Below are positions 1 to 13,100 of a DNA stretch of 64,000 bases, in pieces. The stretch is from positions 12,542,994 through 12,606,993 of the forward strand of contig NC_049994.1 in assembly GCF_000003815.2 (NCBI RefSeq). Reading direction: 5' to 3'. The stretch comes from Branchiostoma floridae. Lineage: Eukaryota; Chordata; Leptocardii; Amphioxiformes; Branchiostomatidae. The notes beneath the pieces were generated by a model. That model saw only the letters and a list, made by a program, of their open reading frames with translations. It was not told the origin of the DNA and searched no databases. A program made the position numbers and the translations under genes. Every line of letters begins with the position of its first letter. Position 1 is the stretch's first letter.

Positions 1-696
1 CTGGCAGCTCTGCAGGGCGAACTGAGGAACAGAGACGAGGAAAAGACAGAGTTGGCTCAAGCCCTTAGTTCTTGTCAATCAGAACTCGAAACCCTGCGAG
101 AAAGTTCGAAACGGGAGCAAATCACCCTAAACAGTAAGATCAAGGAGCACCAGGAGGAGATGAGAAAATTGAAGAGAAAACTCCAGAAAGTGCAGAGTGA
201 GTTTGAAGGGGAAAGGAAGGCTTTGAATGAGGAGATAGAGAAGCTGGAGAGTTTTGGGAAGAAACAACTTGACCAGGCAGGAAAGATGGGGGAAGAGTTA
301 ATGACTCTGAGACAGGAACATAACAGGCTACAGCAGGAGCATCAACTACAGCAGGATTTGAAAAACATCGCTGAAATGGGGCAAAGATCGCTCGCAAACT
401 CGCCCACTCCAAAGAAACGTCGCACGGTGAGAATAGCTGCCCCAGGAGAAGAGGCAGACAGGATCGCCAAGGAACAAGAGAACCTGAAACAGCAGCTTCG
501 TCAGCAGATGTCTCGCCGGGCACGTGCGATGGAGGGAGAGCGGTTCCGTAACCGTGATCAGCTGAACGTTTTACGGGAAAGAGTACGCAACCTAGAGGAC
601 TATGTGAGCAATACCTCTGCAGACTCGTCATTAGCTGATGTGTCAGGATTTTCTTCATACAATAATTCTGGACTGGGGCATTCTCAGGGACATTGA
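1..696 (+). CDS. C-terminal exon of an unidentified coiled-coil protein (5' part outside window)
   Basis: The frame is open from the first base of the window to a TGA at 694-696, giving about 231 residues, so this is the end of a longer gene that starts to the left. The first ~125 residues are rich in Glu, Lys, Gln and Leu in a heptad-like pattern typical of a long coiled coil. A basic patch follows (SPTPKKRRTVRIAAPGEE), which could be a phosphorylated or nuclear-localisation-like segment. After it come a second short coiled coil (about residues 150-200) and a Ser/Asn/Gly-rich tail ending in GHSQGH. No enzymatic motif is visible. Centrosomal or cytoskeletal coiled-coil proteins look like this, but low-complexity coiled coils resemble each other and I cannot name a family. 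No splice donor is needed before the stop. The -strand ORF over 140-721 is a shadow. Confidence 0.8.
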   Translation: MAALQGELRNRDEEKTELAQALSSCQSELETLRESSKREQITLNSKIKEHQEEMRKLKRKLQKVQSEFEGERKALNEEIEKLESFGKKQLDQAGKMGEELMTLRQEHNRLQQEHQLQQDLKNIAEMGQRSLANSPTPKKRRTVRIAAPGEEADRIAKEQENLKQQLRQQMSRRARAMEGERFRNRDQLNVLRERVRNLEDYVSNTSADSSLADVSGFSSYNNSGLGHSQGH

Positions 697-2370
697 GGAG
701 AACAAGTTTGTAGTTATACATAAACCACTATCATGAGGGGTATCTCCATCCTGGAATCCATACTTTTCTAGCTCCATTCCATTTAAATCTTTGGTCCTAC
801 ATGTAATATCATTGAGTAGTTTGATTATTGAATATTTCTCACCAGCAGTCTAACAGGGATTAAACTCTAAATGCCTTTTTAATCCCTGTTACTGTTAGCA
901 TGCAGTTCAGGGCTGTCTTCAGGACCCATTGCTGTCTTCCATCATGGAAACTTGATTGTTTGGATGGATACAAATTTCACACTATGGCCATTTGTCCTAA
1001 AAAAATTAATGCCATTGATAAAAATGTATTTTTGTAAGCTTGACATGGAAGATTTAACATTGAAAATTCACAACCAGACTCCTTAACAATGAGTAGGATG
1101 GAAAAAGATTAAAGCTGGAGACAGCCATGATGCTGTTACAGACGGCAGTGCAACTTGGATCCAATCAGCCATGTTTCAGGCAAATAGTTGAATGTCAAAC
1201 AATCCTCTATTAACCAGAGGCATGCTATTCTGTGGCAGCAAAAGCAGCCAATTTGGTCTGTTGTATGTGTTCTCAGTATTATTTCTGTTTTGACCAGTTT
1301 CTACTTAATTTCAAAAGTAGTATACGTAAACATATTGCCACTAGAAATGATTTTTTGGTTGTTTCTTTTCTTTAGGATAGGACTGTTACAGTGTGTGCAG
1401 TGAGACATATCTTATAACTTGATGTTAAAGTTATTGTAACGTGTACATTGTGTTGTCATGAAGCCACTTAATGTATGGTTATGGTATTTATACTGGTTTG
1501 CTTATTGTTATAAGCCGGCCAAAGTTGCCATCTTACATAGTTACTCTACAAGGATGTATGCTACTAAATGTATGTGTCATATACATTGTACATGCACATG
1601 TAGTGTATGTAACATGCCATGTATCATGAATTTTCTACCACTTACAGTATTCCAATATTTCGTACCATTCAAAATTGAAGTGCCAAAATATACAACATTG
1701 ATAGTACTAGTGTTGGCAATACTGGAAGAGTAATGAATATGTAATGTAATGAATATACTTACTCTGTTTTGAACCCAAAGCCACTAAAATCAAATGCCAT
1801 TGTGTCAAGGTATAACTTTGTACCAGCTCTATTGGATGTGAAACGTTATATATGTGACAAAGCCAAAGATATTTTTCTTACTCTCTTGGACAACAACTTA
1901 AGGCAAGGGATTATTTTTCATGTTTTGTTTCGCATTTGCTTATTTTGTGTGTGTGTTTTTTTAGAAAATTACATTAAAATGGAACAAAATGGTTGGCTAA
2001 AATGTGACTTGCCAGATTATAGAAATAGTCAATACAGTTGTAATCAAATAGAATGAACTGAATGTACATGTTATATGACAATTGTTCTATTTTCATTTGG
2101 GGAGAAAGTCTCTACACGTATGTAGCCAGATACTGTTGAAATATGGTATAAATGCAGAAAGCCCTGTCCAACATGTACTCTTATCTGCATTGAAGCCACA
2201 ATCACAAAGCTTGTTGTAACAGACTTAATATTTAGCTTTTCTCTTTTCAATTAAACAAGTGATGAATTATTCAAACATAATGCTATTCTTCAGATGTAAA
2301 TATTTTGATATCTGAGAAACTAAGAGAGGAGTTTGTATGTTTTGACAATAAATTATGTTTTTCTGTGCAA
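697..2370 (+). other. 3'UTR of the coiled-coil gene and start of the spacer
   Basis: AT-rich sequence without a convincing ORF follows the stop codon. An AATAAA hexamer at 2347-2352 is a plausible poly(A) signal, giving a 3'UTR of about 1.65 kb; the end is inferred. At about 913-934 there is a copy of the CAGGGCTGTCTNCAGGACCC motif that recurs at 4314, probably a transposon terminus. Confidence 0.45.
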
Positions 2371-2992
2371 TGCTGTTGTCTTATCAGTTATGTTGAGATT
2401 CGTGCCTTTGGATTTTTTTTAAATTTAGATCATCATCATAGGATCGATTTCTTATTGACCCGCAAACCCCTTAAAATTAATTTTCTCGAAAAAGTCCAAG
2501 AACCAATAAGTTGATGTGACCCGCTTTGAAACGATGCCTTGCGGAAGTGAAATGAACTGCAACCACCCCACAAGGCAAAACAAATGCACTATATCCAGGG
2601 GAAAATGGACTTTCCAAAGGGATGTAAGCTGGTATCCCATGTTTAGGAGTCTCATTTCTCAAACGGGCTTCTATCTGCTGTAATAACACAACAAAGTGCA
2701 TTGCTCGTCCAACGACCTTACGGTGATATTGGTTGTGCAACCTGTTACACAATAACAAAGGTGGCCAACTTTTACATTTCATACTGCCTGCATGAAATAC
2801 GTTAGAAATACTCTCAGAGTGAAAAGAAAATCAGATAACATTTATCTTATATCAAATTTAAAACTTTATTTACATGTTTTTCTCTAGTAAAATATGTTTG
2901 ATTCTATTTGAGATAATTTTCTCTCTGTATGTCAGGCGAAAGGAAAATACAAGTTTGGGCACCTAGTATGTAATAAACTTCGCAAAATCAAG
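2371..2992. other. Spacer upstream of the SLC48A1 gene
   Basis: Short intergenic stretch that should hold the promoter of the next gene. I see no TATA box at a convincing distance, no RNA gene and no recognisable repeat. The start codon at 2993 sits in a good Kozak context (AAGATGG). Confidence 0.4.
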
Positions 2993-4288
2993 ATGGCAGT
3001 ATCACGGCTTAGGCTGGCTTTCCGCATCAGTTTTGCCGTCTTAGGCACATTTGTCGGCCTGTCTGCGGCGGTGTGTTGGATTCAAGTGTTCAAGAGCTAC
3101 GACACAGCGGCTTTTGGTGTCGCTTCAGGTAAGGACAAGGGCGTAGGCGGGAGAAAAAGTGTGTGGAGGGGGTTGTCAGTTACCATGCATGCCCCTATGC
3201 CCTACAAAGTAAACAATTTATCTAGAACTGCACGTTTCAGTCGCGTGATTATGACACAGCATAAAATTGATTTAAAACTTAAGTCCAAGTTTGTTGATGT
3301 AACCAATAGTACATAGTCTGTAAATACAAGAAATTGTGATTATCATGGAAGCTTATCTGTGTTGGTACTGAAACATTCGTGTAGTACAATTTTTGTGAAA
3401 CTTCCTTCCAACACAAAGGTATGCAATTTCAACGATTGCTGTCAACTTCTTCAGGATCAATAGTACTTACACGTTAACTCACTAGAGTTGCAACCACAAA
3501 ACCTTATTGACACGTGATATATATTAGTAACGTTTATATATGATGTAACTGGTCAAAAGTGCCAGGAAGTTTATACCTTTGTATTAGAAGAAAGAAATTG
3601 TGATGTTCTGCACTTTCAGGTCTAACTGCTGCTGTGGCCCTGACCATCCACATCCTCTATGCTCGTGAACAATGGCAGGCCTCGTATCGCTGGCTGCGGG
3701 GGCTGATGCTGTCTGGCTGTTTTGTACAGCTGGCAGGGGTCTGTGGGTTTGTCACCTACCTGGTTCTGGGGATCACCAACCACCAAGGTAAGGGTCTTGT
3801 GCATAGAGCCATCGCTTGGCAGAGGAGAGGTCAAACTCAAAGGGTCACACCAAAGATTTTATCGTCAATATAAAAGTCAAAGACCAACTATGCTACATAT
3901 AGTGCAATTCTTTATCTTAGCAACTTTAGCAGTCACTTTTCAAATGCTAAAATTTTCTCATCACCATTTTTTGATCACTCACCATGCCAGTGAACAATTG
4001 AATTGAAACATTTTTGACAGTGGTATTTGTTCCCATTGCTAAAATCAAGGTTAAATGACATATAACCTTTTTGGAAGAAGCAATGCGTTTATGAAGGTTA
4101 GACATCCAGGTAAACAATGTTCTTTTTTTCTCCCAGCTCTGAAGCCTGACAGTTACTACATCACCTGTGTGTGGTGCTTCCTCACCTGGAAGTGGGGCTT
4201 CCTGCTCTTCCTGTACGCCCGCATGTACAGGCGCGAATTCGACCCGACCTACCAGCGTATGATGGAACCAGGGGATGTCAAGGTGTAG
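2993..4288 (+). CDS. SLC48A1: Heme transporter HRG1 (SLC48A1), three exons, complete
   Basis: Exons 2993-3128, 3620-3787 and 4137-4288 join in phase into a 151-residue protein (human about 146). HRG1 is a small four-helix protein that moves heme from endosomes, lysosomes or phagolysosomes to the cytosol. The protein starts MAVSRLRLAFRISF, close to the human N-terminus. Predicted membrane segments lie at about residues 8-31, 46-62, 72-97 and 108-131. The heme-ligand histidine of the second helix is present as H56 (context ALTIHILYA). A YARMY sequence at 128-132 occupies the place of the FARKY-type motif that follows the last helix. Both introns have GT-AG borders, with donors at 3129 (GTAAGG) and 3788 (GTAAGG). 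Intron 2 carries a copy of an interspersed repeat (4092-4112) just before the exon 3 acceptor. Identification rests on the whole-length pattern, intron phase and the key His. Confidence 0.93.
4092..4112 (+). repeat. Interspersed repeat fragment (GAAGGTTAGACATCCAGGTA family)
   Basis: The string ATGAAGGTTAGACATCCAGG recurs, with small changes, near 25568, 25671, 53294 and 58388. Several of these copies adjoin hairpin elements, so it is probably a conserved piece of a high-copy non-autonomous element. This copy lies 25 bp upstream of SLC48A1 exon 3. Confidence 0.6.
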
Positions 4289-7190
4289 TGGTTCCTTCAT
4301 CATCATCATCATCAGGGCTGTCTCCAGGACCCATCCCTCAAATTTACTTGTTGAGATGGACAAAACTTCATTCCATCTGCCCCAAAATCTGAACTTCGTT
4401 GATGAAAATAAGTTTTCATAAGCTTAAAATGACAAGGAAAATAGATAACATTGCATGGCTCCCCAAAAAATGAGGAGACTGAAAGGAGGCAGCTCTCAAC
4501 ATCATCATCTTTCAATTTCTATCAGTGGAGACCAAGCTAACACAGATTTTACTCCACATCAAGGGTACCTTACATAACATCAGGACTGTACAGTTGTACA
4601 GTTTGGTACCTTAGCTTTTATAACCATTTGACAAAGTATATGCATAGTCTTTAGTTACGACAGAAGCATTTTGGTATCTCGTGCAAAAAAGGTATGCTTG
4701 TGAAAGGATCTCAAAACAAAAATGGCTTTAAGATAGTGTAATGCAGTTCTTAAGTTTCAGTTTTGTTGCAGAGATAAGTCACAAAGAATGTATATACTTG
4801 AGTGTAATTTTTTCTCGTCACAGTACTAGTATATGTTATGAAATGGACTTGTACCTGAAAGAGTTCTAGATACTTAAGAAAGACGATTGGAAATTGATTT
4901 CTTTATGAAAAAAAATGACCTTGTGTGTTGCTATTGTTGGTTCCATTTCAATTATATATGATACGTATGCACAAGTAAGTACACAAATATTATGTAACAA
5001 TTTGATGTCAATGAATAACAGTAGATTTATGTCAAAATCAATGTTGAAAAATCATGGAGAAAGGCAACATGTTTGTTTTAAATGAAAGTAAAGAGGTCTT
5101 TCCTTGGGCACTTGAGATTGAAAGCCTATGTAAGATTGTAAATGTATTCAAATGTAATGAAATATAGCAAATAGTGTTACTTGCAAATAGCTATATAGAG
5201 CAAAGAAATTATAATTGCTAAAAAAGCATATAATCCTGAAGATAACAATTAGAACTCATAATGTTTAGTTATTAAGCTGTAAAATTAAAAAATCAGGCTA
5301 TTTTCCTCAAATCTTTATCGGACATGGAATTCATTTTTGTGTCAGATTTATGACAGAAATAAGATTGACAGGGTTGCTGTTTGTTTTAATCCCTAGAATT
5401 ATACACTTAAGAATATTCCCAACTGCCTCCAATCTTTTTGTTATATCAACTATTCCATTACAGTCAAATTAAGGCCTTTGATTAACTCTATTCTACAGCA
5501 GCTGTTACTCAAATAATAGGTTACACAGATGTCTTTGTCATACACTAATCATATTATTACAATTATTGTTATTATTATCATTATGATCATAATAACCTAC
5601 CAATTTCTATGGGGCCAGCTGGTTGTTTCCCAGCCAGGATTAGCCTATTTTCAAGAACTACACAGGTCAGCTCCTCAGCCGTAGGGCCAACATAATCTCC
5701 AAGCAGATCCTACAGTGGCATAAGTATCATAAGCTGGCCAAGTAGTGTAGCCTGCCAAGGAGTGTCCATTTGTTCCAAAGAAAATTTTACCATAGAGATA
5801 GACCCTAAGACATGACTCATAAAATACAGTGATAGAATTTCCTTTGCGGCATCTTGGCCCTTTAGCCAAGGATCTTGCCTGTGATGGCCTTGGAAACATT
5901 CTGGAATCCAGGCTAAGATAGGCTGAGACAGACTGGTTTGAACCAGTCTCGGTAAAGTGCATGCATAGTAAATAGGCTAAAGCATAGCATACACAATATA
6001 GAATTGTTATATCTTTTGATACAATTTCATTATATAACAGTACTAAATCTTCAGCTCCAATGCATGTGGATGTTTACATGCTTTGATAGTGGTTATGCCA
6101 TGTAGTTTTAAATTAATGTTAACCACTGACCAAGTCACGGCCTTGGTAAGCAACTGTCCAAAATGTTCTTGAAGGACCACCCCACTGTTGTTTTTGATAT
6201 GTCTGCTTGTGTCACTTGAATTCCCTGGCACTACCCTCCATTTCTGCATGGGAGAAACCCATCTGATTGACTTTCTCTGTGTATTTGAAGAACAGAACAG
6301 CCAGGAAGGTGAAGGGCAGTCATTGAAATGTCATCTTGAATAAAACACTAATTAATTAGTCTTGTACAAAGAACTTGGTTATGCAGACCAGCCATCGAAG
6401 GAGTCTTCTAGAGCCTAAAAATATTTTTCTTCCCCCTGGAATCTGAATGGAAATCCTGTCAAGCTTTTTTGAGGGGCATATTTTGCTGGAAGAGTAGACT
6501 CAGCTTGGTTCAATAACATCTGTGCTGAATTTCTGGAAATCTTTGAAAAATTTAATTTTTTAGATATCTACATGCTGATCTTTGTCTGTCAGAGGATAGA
6601 ATGGCCAGTATAAGATTATATATACAAGACTCAGTCCTAGTTGAAAGGACGGCACCCAGTACAGGCACACTTAAGCTGCCAAGCCCTGATATATCCAGCA
6701 TACAGATACTAGTACATCATGTACAAAAATGTAACATATATATTTATGTCCTGTGTGCCTTGCCTAGTTATAACCAAGATAGGGTATTTCCTCAAAGTAA
6801 CAGCATTGCGCTCGTGTAATGCATGAAACCCTGACGTTAGGGGCGTCAGCTTTGTTCATGGGTTTCTTTCCGGAGGTCAACGGTCAAACCCTGGTACTGA
6901 CTGAGATCATTTTATTGGGCTGGGCTGAAACTCTGGCAGCTTAAAGTAAGGTTATAAACAACGCACTAGCTAGCTAAGACATTTACCTGACCAGTCCTTT
7001 TCAACGAGATGTTTTTGACACTTTTAGTATCTTCCCAACCAAATAAAAACCGAAAGCAAGCCAGTGCATCCTACATGAGGAAAGGAGGTTTATGAAACAG
7101 CCAGAATGAATAAATATGAGAAAAGCTAGACAATGAATACATTAGGCTGGTTGTTGCAAAGACCACACAGCGAAAACAACAACAGCCAAC
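4289..7190. other. 3'UTR of SLC48A1 and spacer before the DOK-like gene
   Basis: No convincing coding sequence. The 3'UTR opens with a (CAT)n run (about 4300-4314) and a CAGGGCTGTCTCCAGGACCC motif (4314-4333) also seen near 913. AATAAA at 6339-6344 is a possible poly(A) signal. A partial copy of the TAATCTCC hairpin element begins at 5693. The DOK promoter and 5'UTR must lie in the last part; I see no clear core promoter element. Confidence 0.4.
5693..5765 (+). repeat. Partial copy of the TAATCTCC hairpin MITE
   Basis: Left arm only: TAATCTCCAAGCAGATCCTA followed by the GGCATAAG...GCTGGCCAAG segment shared with the full copies at 37475 and 58394. No matching right arm is found, so this is a truncated copy. 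Confidence 0.65.
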
Positions 7191-10100
7191 ATGGCCAAGG
7201 CAGCCAGGATTTTGAAGATGGGGTACCTCGAGATGAAGCTACCACAGAAAAAGGCAAGTTGTTTTCAATTGGTCTTCATTCTGCAGTAAGATTATTTCAC
7301 ATCTTCTGCAGATTCTTCATATTCTAACTTTAAAATTTAAGGCCTTGAGAAAACATGGAAGGAGTAAGACCTTGGTACTGCAATGTCGTCATGATGTTTA
7401 GTGCTAGAATTATGTACCCAGTATTTTTCTCACATTCTCATTTGAAATATGTACCCTTTAAACAAGAAGCACAGAAACAAAAGCCTTAAGGTTTCATAAA
7501 ATTTATCTGGATAGGATGCAGACTCTTTGCTTACAATTTCACCACAGACCACTTAGCATATTTCTCATGATAACACAAAGACACTGTTACACATGTACAT
7601 GTTTTGTTGTTGAATGTTGTTGTATCACTTTTACATAAAAAGAAAACTCAGAACTGTAGATGACATGCCACATGTTGATTTTCTATGGTATTAATAAGCA
7701 GAATGCACATTTGTAGGTATAGCATGTTGTGCATTTTCTATCAGCACAAATGCCCAAACTAAAGTTTCTTCAATTTTTCTGTGCTAAAGTGTTCAAGTTA
7801 ACTTCAAATAAAGAAAGTTTTCTTTCTGCTATCAGGGCACTTGGCAGCTGAAGTGGTGTATCTTCTGCATCCTTGATGACAACTCAACATCTTTTCTGGA
7901 CTATTTCTCAAATGAGGAGTCCTTTCGCAAGGGAGGAAAAGTCGCCAGCATTCGCCTCGATGCCAAAGACAAGCTGTCTGTGTAAGTACTTTTTTCATTC
8001 AAATGAAGACTCATCTGTGTTGGTAGAATCCATAGTTGAACAGTTTTAAGCTTTGTTCCAACACCTGGCAAATTCTTGAATACCGATAGAAAAAGGTTCA
8101 AACAAAAAGCAAACACAGGGTGAACACTCACCATGAATTTTCAGTCGACCTTGCATATGTCTGTCTTACATGAATCAAATGTTTTTCCACCATGTTGAAT
8201 ACCTTACTCTTGATTCTCTCAAGATGAGATTACAAATTAGTAGTCCTTTTCCTTCTAAACTGAAAACAAAATACAATTGTATATTGTACCATTGTTCTCC
8301 CTTGCATTGTTAAGTTAAATGTTGTGTTCAGCTTATTTTAGATGACCTGATTTGATACAAAAAAATCAAATGTATTCAAAGGTTGATTAGACTCATAGGT
8401 CTGTCAGGTGATACGACAAAATGCAGGGTTTGATTATAGAAAATTTCATCAATATGTATAGATATGGGTCACATGTGCACACTGGCCATATTGTGTCTGG
8501 GATATTTCCTTTGTTCTGTCCTTGGTGCTGAATACAACTTCCAACAGTAGTAAGATCTGTAAATGACATGTGAATAAGATAATTTTTGTTTGGTGGTTTG
8601 AGGAACAGATCTCAGATTTTCCTTTCAGTGTCAAGGAGCTAACAAATACCCATATGTAGACAATTCTTCAACGAGAAACATACAGAGAATGAATATGCAA
8701 AAACACAAAATCACAGACAAATTTGCCCCCCTCCCCACCAGAACCTCCTCTTTTTTTGTTCAAGGTTATCGGTATGAACATAGTGAAATTCCCTTTATAA
8801 ACGAATAAATGAATGAATGTGGCAGTTTTAGAGTACCTGATGGAATTATTAGAATTGAAGAATGCACCATTGCAAACATATATGGGATAAAAGGGATGTA
8901 TGTTTACAATTTGTTCTTATCAGGATAATGGACCAGAAGATGAAACAAAACTGTCTGATGGTAGACAATGACAAGGGACCATTTGGCTTCTACCATAAGG
9001 ACCCAATGCAGATGGCCCAATGGCAGAAGGTGTTTCTTTTCTGCCTGACTCCAGGTAAGGACTTGGCCAGTCAGAGAGGCTGTTACAAAGTAATCACATT
9101 GTGGAACAGTTGAAAATTGAATGTATAATGAGGAAGACTTTTAGGGGTAGAGATGTTATTCAAATTGCACAGATGTAACAGATTACACTCTGGAAACTTG
9201 GTTGTTGATGTTTATGTGTTGTACAACAGGATTGCATGACTGATTTCATTTGCATATCTGTGAGAATGATGCAATGAATAAATATCAAGACATAGGCTTC
9301 TATCATTTCACATGATTATGCTCAGAAAAAGTGTGTTTTGTCTTTAGAGAAGGAAAGAAAAACAATTATAAAGACAAATTCACAGTACAACGTACTAGTA
9401 TCACATTGTCCTTGACAACTTTTGCCATAGATGGACTCACAATTCTTTACAGTTTATTTTCCATTGACACTGGAATGATCAAAGTTAAAGCTTTTATACA
9501 TGTGCCATTTCCATACCATACACAGGCTAGTTTGGCAGCCCTGGCTACATGTGTGTCCTGAACAGCCAATCCAACAAATAAACAAATATACATGTGTCTT
9601 CCTTTGAAAATTACTTGCATACCCGTTATGTTGTGTAGAATTGTCCAATAATCTTTGTTGTTTAATCAATGTTATCTGTAGGAGAAGGGGTGGACTTGTC
9701 CCAGCTGAGTGCAGGTCCAGGCACACCTCTCCCTCCTCTGCCCCCAACAGGAGACAGCGATGGTGCTCCCCCAGTTCCACCCATCCCCCCAGGTCATCCA
9801 ATGAATGCCCCCAGGCTCCCTGGGGCCCCCTCACCGCCCCCCTACCCTGGGGGTCAGCCCCTCCCCGCCGCTCTCTCTGGATTGCCCCTTCCTCCCCTCC
9901 CCACTATGTCCATGAGTGGACCTCCCCTACCACCACTGCCCACCTCAGAACATAACTATGAAGAAGGCGTCATGTGTGAGTAGTAGGCTTCTTTTACCAC
10001 TTCAGAATCTGTAGTACTGTCACTTGTCACCTGTAGTGTAACAGTAGTATTAAGTATTATACAATGTGATGTCTTCAGCTGCCATATTGATGTACCTAGT

Positions 10101-13100
10101 ATTTGCATTTCTGTAAATTGCAGTTCTAGCATTAAAAGATCTCAAACAGTTTAAGATCATCTACAGTAACCCTCGCAAATATCCACAATTCAATGGCTAC
10201 ATCTCAACATAGAGAATAAATAGTAACCCAGAATTACTGTAAAACTTGAATGCCAATGAAAGATAATTATGCTGTGTCAGCATGAGTTATGCAAATAGGG
10301 ACACCAACATGGCATTCAGGACCTGCCTGCTTCATTGATACAGAAATTGAACAACAGAGTTGAAATGCTGAAGAATATTGATTTTTTAAGTTTTCTGGTA
10401 ATAATGAACTGATATCCTTTTCACAGATTGTGTCTTACTCTAATGTTTTTACTTTATATCCTAAGACTGGTGGGTATGTCTTGTATCAAATAATTTTTTT
10501 CCTACTTACCACTCTCTACTTACCACTCTACAGCCATGTTCAAAGTGGCTGTTGAGGACACCATTGACTCCAAGCGTCTGGGCCTTTCTGGAGAATACTA
10601 CTTAGTCATCTCCCCGGAGGAGATTGTGGTGATGGAGCGAAAACATGGCAAGGATGGAAACATAGCGGAGAAGGAAGTATGTATATTATGTTTTGTTTGA
10701 TAAATAAAAGGACTTTTGAGGTTGCAGGTCCAGTAGGCTGTTAAAGACAGAGCCCTCTGCTCTCCCTCCACCACATACATCCCCAACCAAACTTAGCACT
10801 AGGGGAGGGTACAAGTACAGGAAATTCAGGTACAGTTCCAGTTCAGGTTCAGAGGATCAGCTTTTTGACCTGATTGTCTGTGAAAACTTGTGAATGGGCT
10901 GTACTCAAAGGAATCTGTTTGGTGGAGTATATCCGACTTTCACTGGCATTTTAAGATACCGGTATTCTATCTTCGTGTTAACTACCTTTGTTAATTCCTG
11001 TGTATTGTTTCTGCTCCCTGTAGGTTCTGACATGGAAGCTGACCACTCTACGTCGTTTCTTCATGACCGTTATCCCGGGGGAGAAAAGTGACCAACTGCT
11101 GTCCATTGAGTCTGGCAGGTATGATGATTCAAGATTGGTGGATTTAAACCCAGAACCTCTGGGTTATGAATCGAACACCCTGCTGATTATGCAACACGAG
11201 ACTCAACCTGAAAATGCTATGAAGGTTACGTTTTGAGTGTGTTTGTCTGTCTGTGTGTGTTTGTGTTAACAGCCTAACTCGAGAAGCCTTGGATGGATCC
11301 TGATGATAATTGGTAGGTGGGTAGAGGTCAGGAAAACAAAGGTCAAGTTCGATAATTTCTTCTGTATTTCAGGCGTTCCAGCACAGGTCCGGGGGTTTTT
11401 CAGTTCTTCACAGCAGAAGGGGATGAGCTGTACTCCTGCATCCGTCAGTGTGCCATTAAAGGCCTGGAGATGATCAAGGCAAGGAAGGCTGCTACAGGCG
11501 GCCAGCAGCAGGGCATGCCACCACCCCAGCAGCCTGGGCCACCTGTACCAGGCCCACGACCGCCCGGGCCGAGACAGCCCGGGCCGCCGGGGCAAAGGCC
11601 GGCTGGACCACCTGGACCCAGGCAGACTAGGCCACCAGGGCCGAGGCAGTCGGGGCCCCCCGGCCCGCGACAGCCTGGCCCGCCTGGCCCACGACAGCCT
11701 AGGCCACCTGGCCCACGGCAGCCTGGCCCCCCTGGGCCAAACCAGGCTGACCCAGGGAAGGCCCCACAGACTACTCAAGGTCCACCCACCACCCCTCGAG
11801 GTCCGAACAACAACAACCAGCCGCAGCAGGCGAACGCAAACGCTCCCAACCAGAAGGCAGCCGCCAAACAGCCTCCCAAACCGGCTGAGGGAACCCCGCC
11901 TCCGCCGCCTAAGGCTCTGGACAGGGCAGAGGAACTCAAGGCTAAGGGAGTTATCATCGACGATGGGATGAACCCTGTGTATGGACAAGGTAGATCATAT
12001 TTCAGTTTCCTATCATGTATCATATTATGTCATGTCATGTCATATCTTGTCATATCATATCATATCATGTATCATACCATATATCATATCATATTATATA
12101 TCATATCATGTATCATATATTGTGTCATATCACACCATTGAAAGCAGTAACGCAATTCATCTTAGAATGGCAATTTCTTTAACATTCTTCTCATATTATT
12201 TCATAATTGGGAAGACAATTATGATTTTTCTGTCTTGCAGGTTTGGCTCCACTACCCCCAGATGATGAAGTTGATGAGAGCAGTGAGTGGAACATAATAC
12301 TCTTGTCGTAGTAGATTGTAACGTTAATCAACTGGGGGAATGTTTGTGACTACATGAAACCTCTTGAGATATATTAAACAAACAGTATCTGTAGTTGTGC
12401 TTCTCACCAGAAACTTTTACATACAATTGTATGGTATCATACAATTGTATGGTACCATACTACCCTGTCAGTTAATCAACTGGGGGAATGTTTGTGACTG
12501 CATGAAACCTTTAGAGATATAACAAACAGTAAGTAAGCTGTTCTTCTCACTAGCAATTGTCCTGCTACCATAATTGTATGGATTGGAATGTTCCGTATAT
12601 GTGTGCTTGCATCTTCTTATCATCCTCTCAAGCCAAGCCCTCTTCTGGTATGTACATGTATGATTTGTGTCAATTGTACCGCTGGGTAAGCACTGGGCAG
12701 CTGTCAGCCAATCAGATATTTTCCCTCCTGTTGTTGGACTCAACTTGAAGGGGATCCAGCCAATCACATTGCCTCTTGATTGTAAGCAGCAATGTGATTG
12801 GCTGGAAACTATATTCCTGCAAGAATAGGAAGTATTTGATTGGATAATGCTGGAAAGTGCTAATGCAGTGGGGATCGGAGGACCAATCACAGGTCATTTG
12901 GCCAGGGGGCTTTTTCTTGACATATACAGTGCACATGTACCTGCAGCAGGCTTGGCTTGAGAAGATGCTTCTTGTTTGCCATGCCCTGTGTTTGTCTGTG
13001 TGGTGTAATTGGGTCTTACCCTTCTCAAACCACTTTGCAATAACAGTGTCCCTTAATGGTATAAACTTATATCAGCCTCATACTCATCTGGGAGAAGTGA

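Noticed and set aside
140-721. 193-codon minus-strand ORF
   Set aside because: Antisense shadow of the coiled-coil exon; no recognisable domain and the plus frame has clear heptad composition.
7133-7327. ORF starting MNTLGWLLQRPHSENNN as the DOK start
   Set aside because: Out of frame with the PH domain; the ATG at 7191 in another frame gives GYLEMKLPQKK directly before the next exon.
11266-11988. 240-codon minus-strand ORF
   Set aside because: Shadow of the GC-rich collagen-like coding repeat; Arg/Leu/Ser/Trp-rich composition is an artefact of the repeat.
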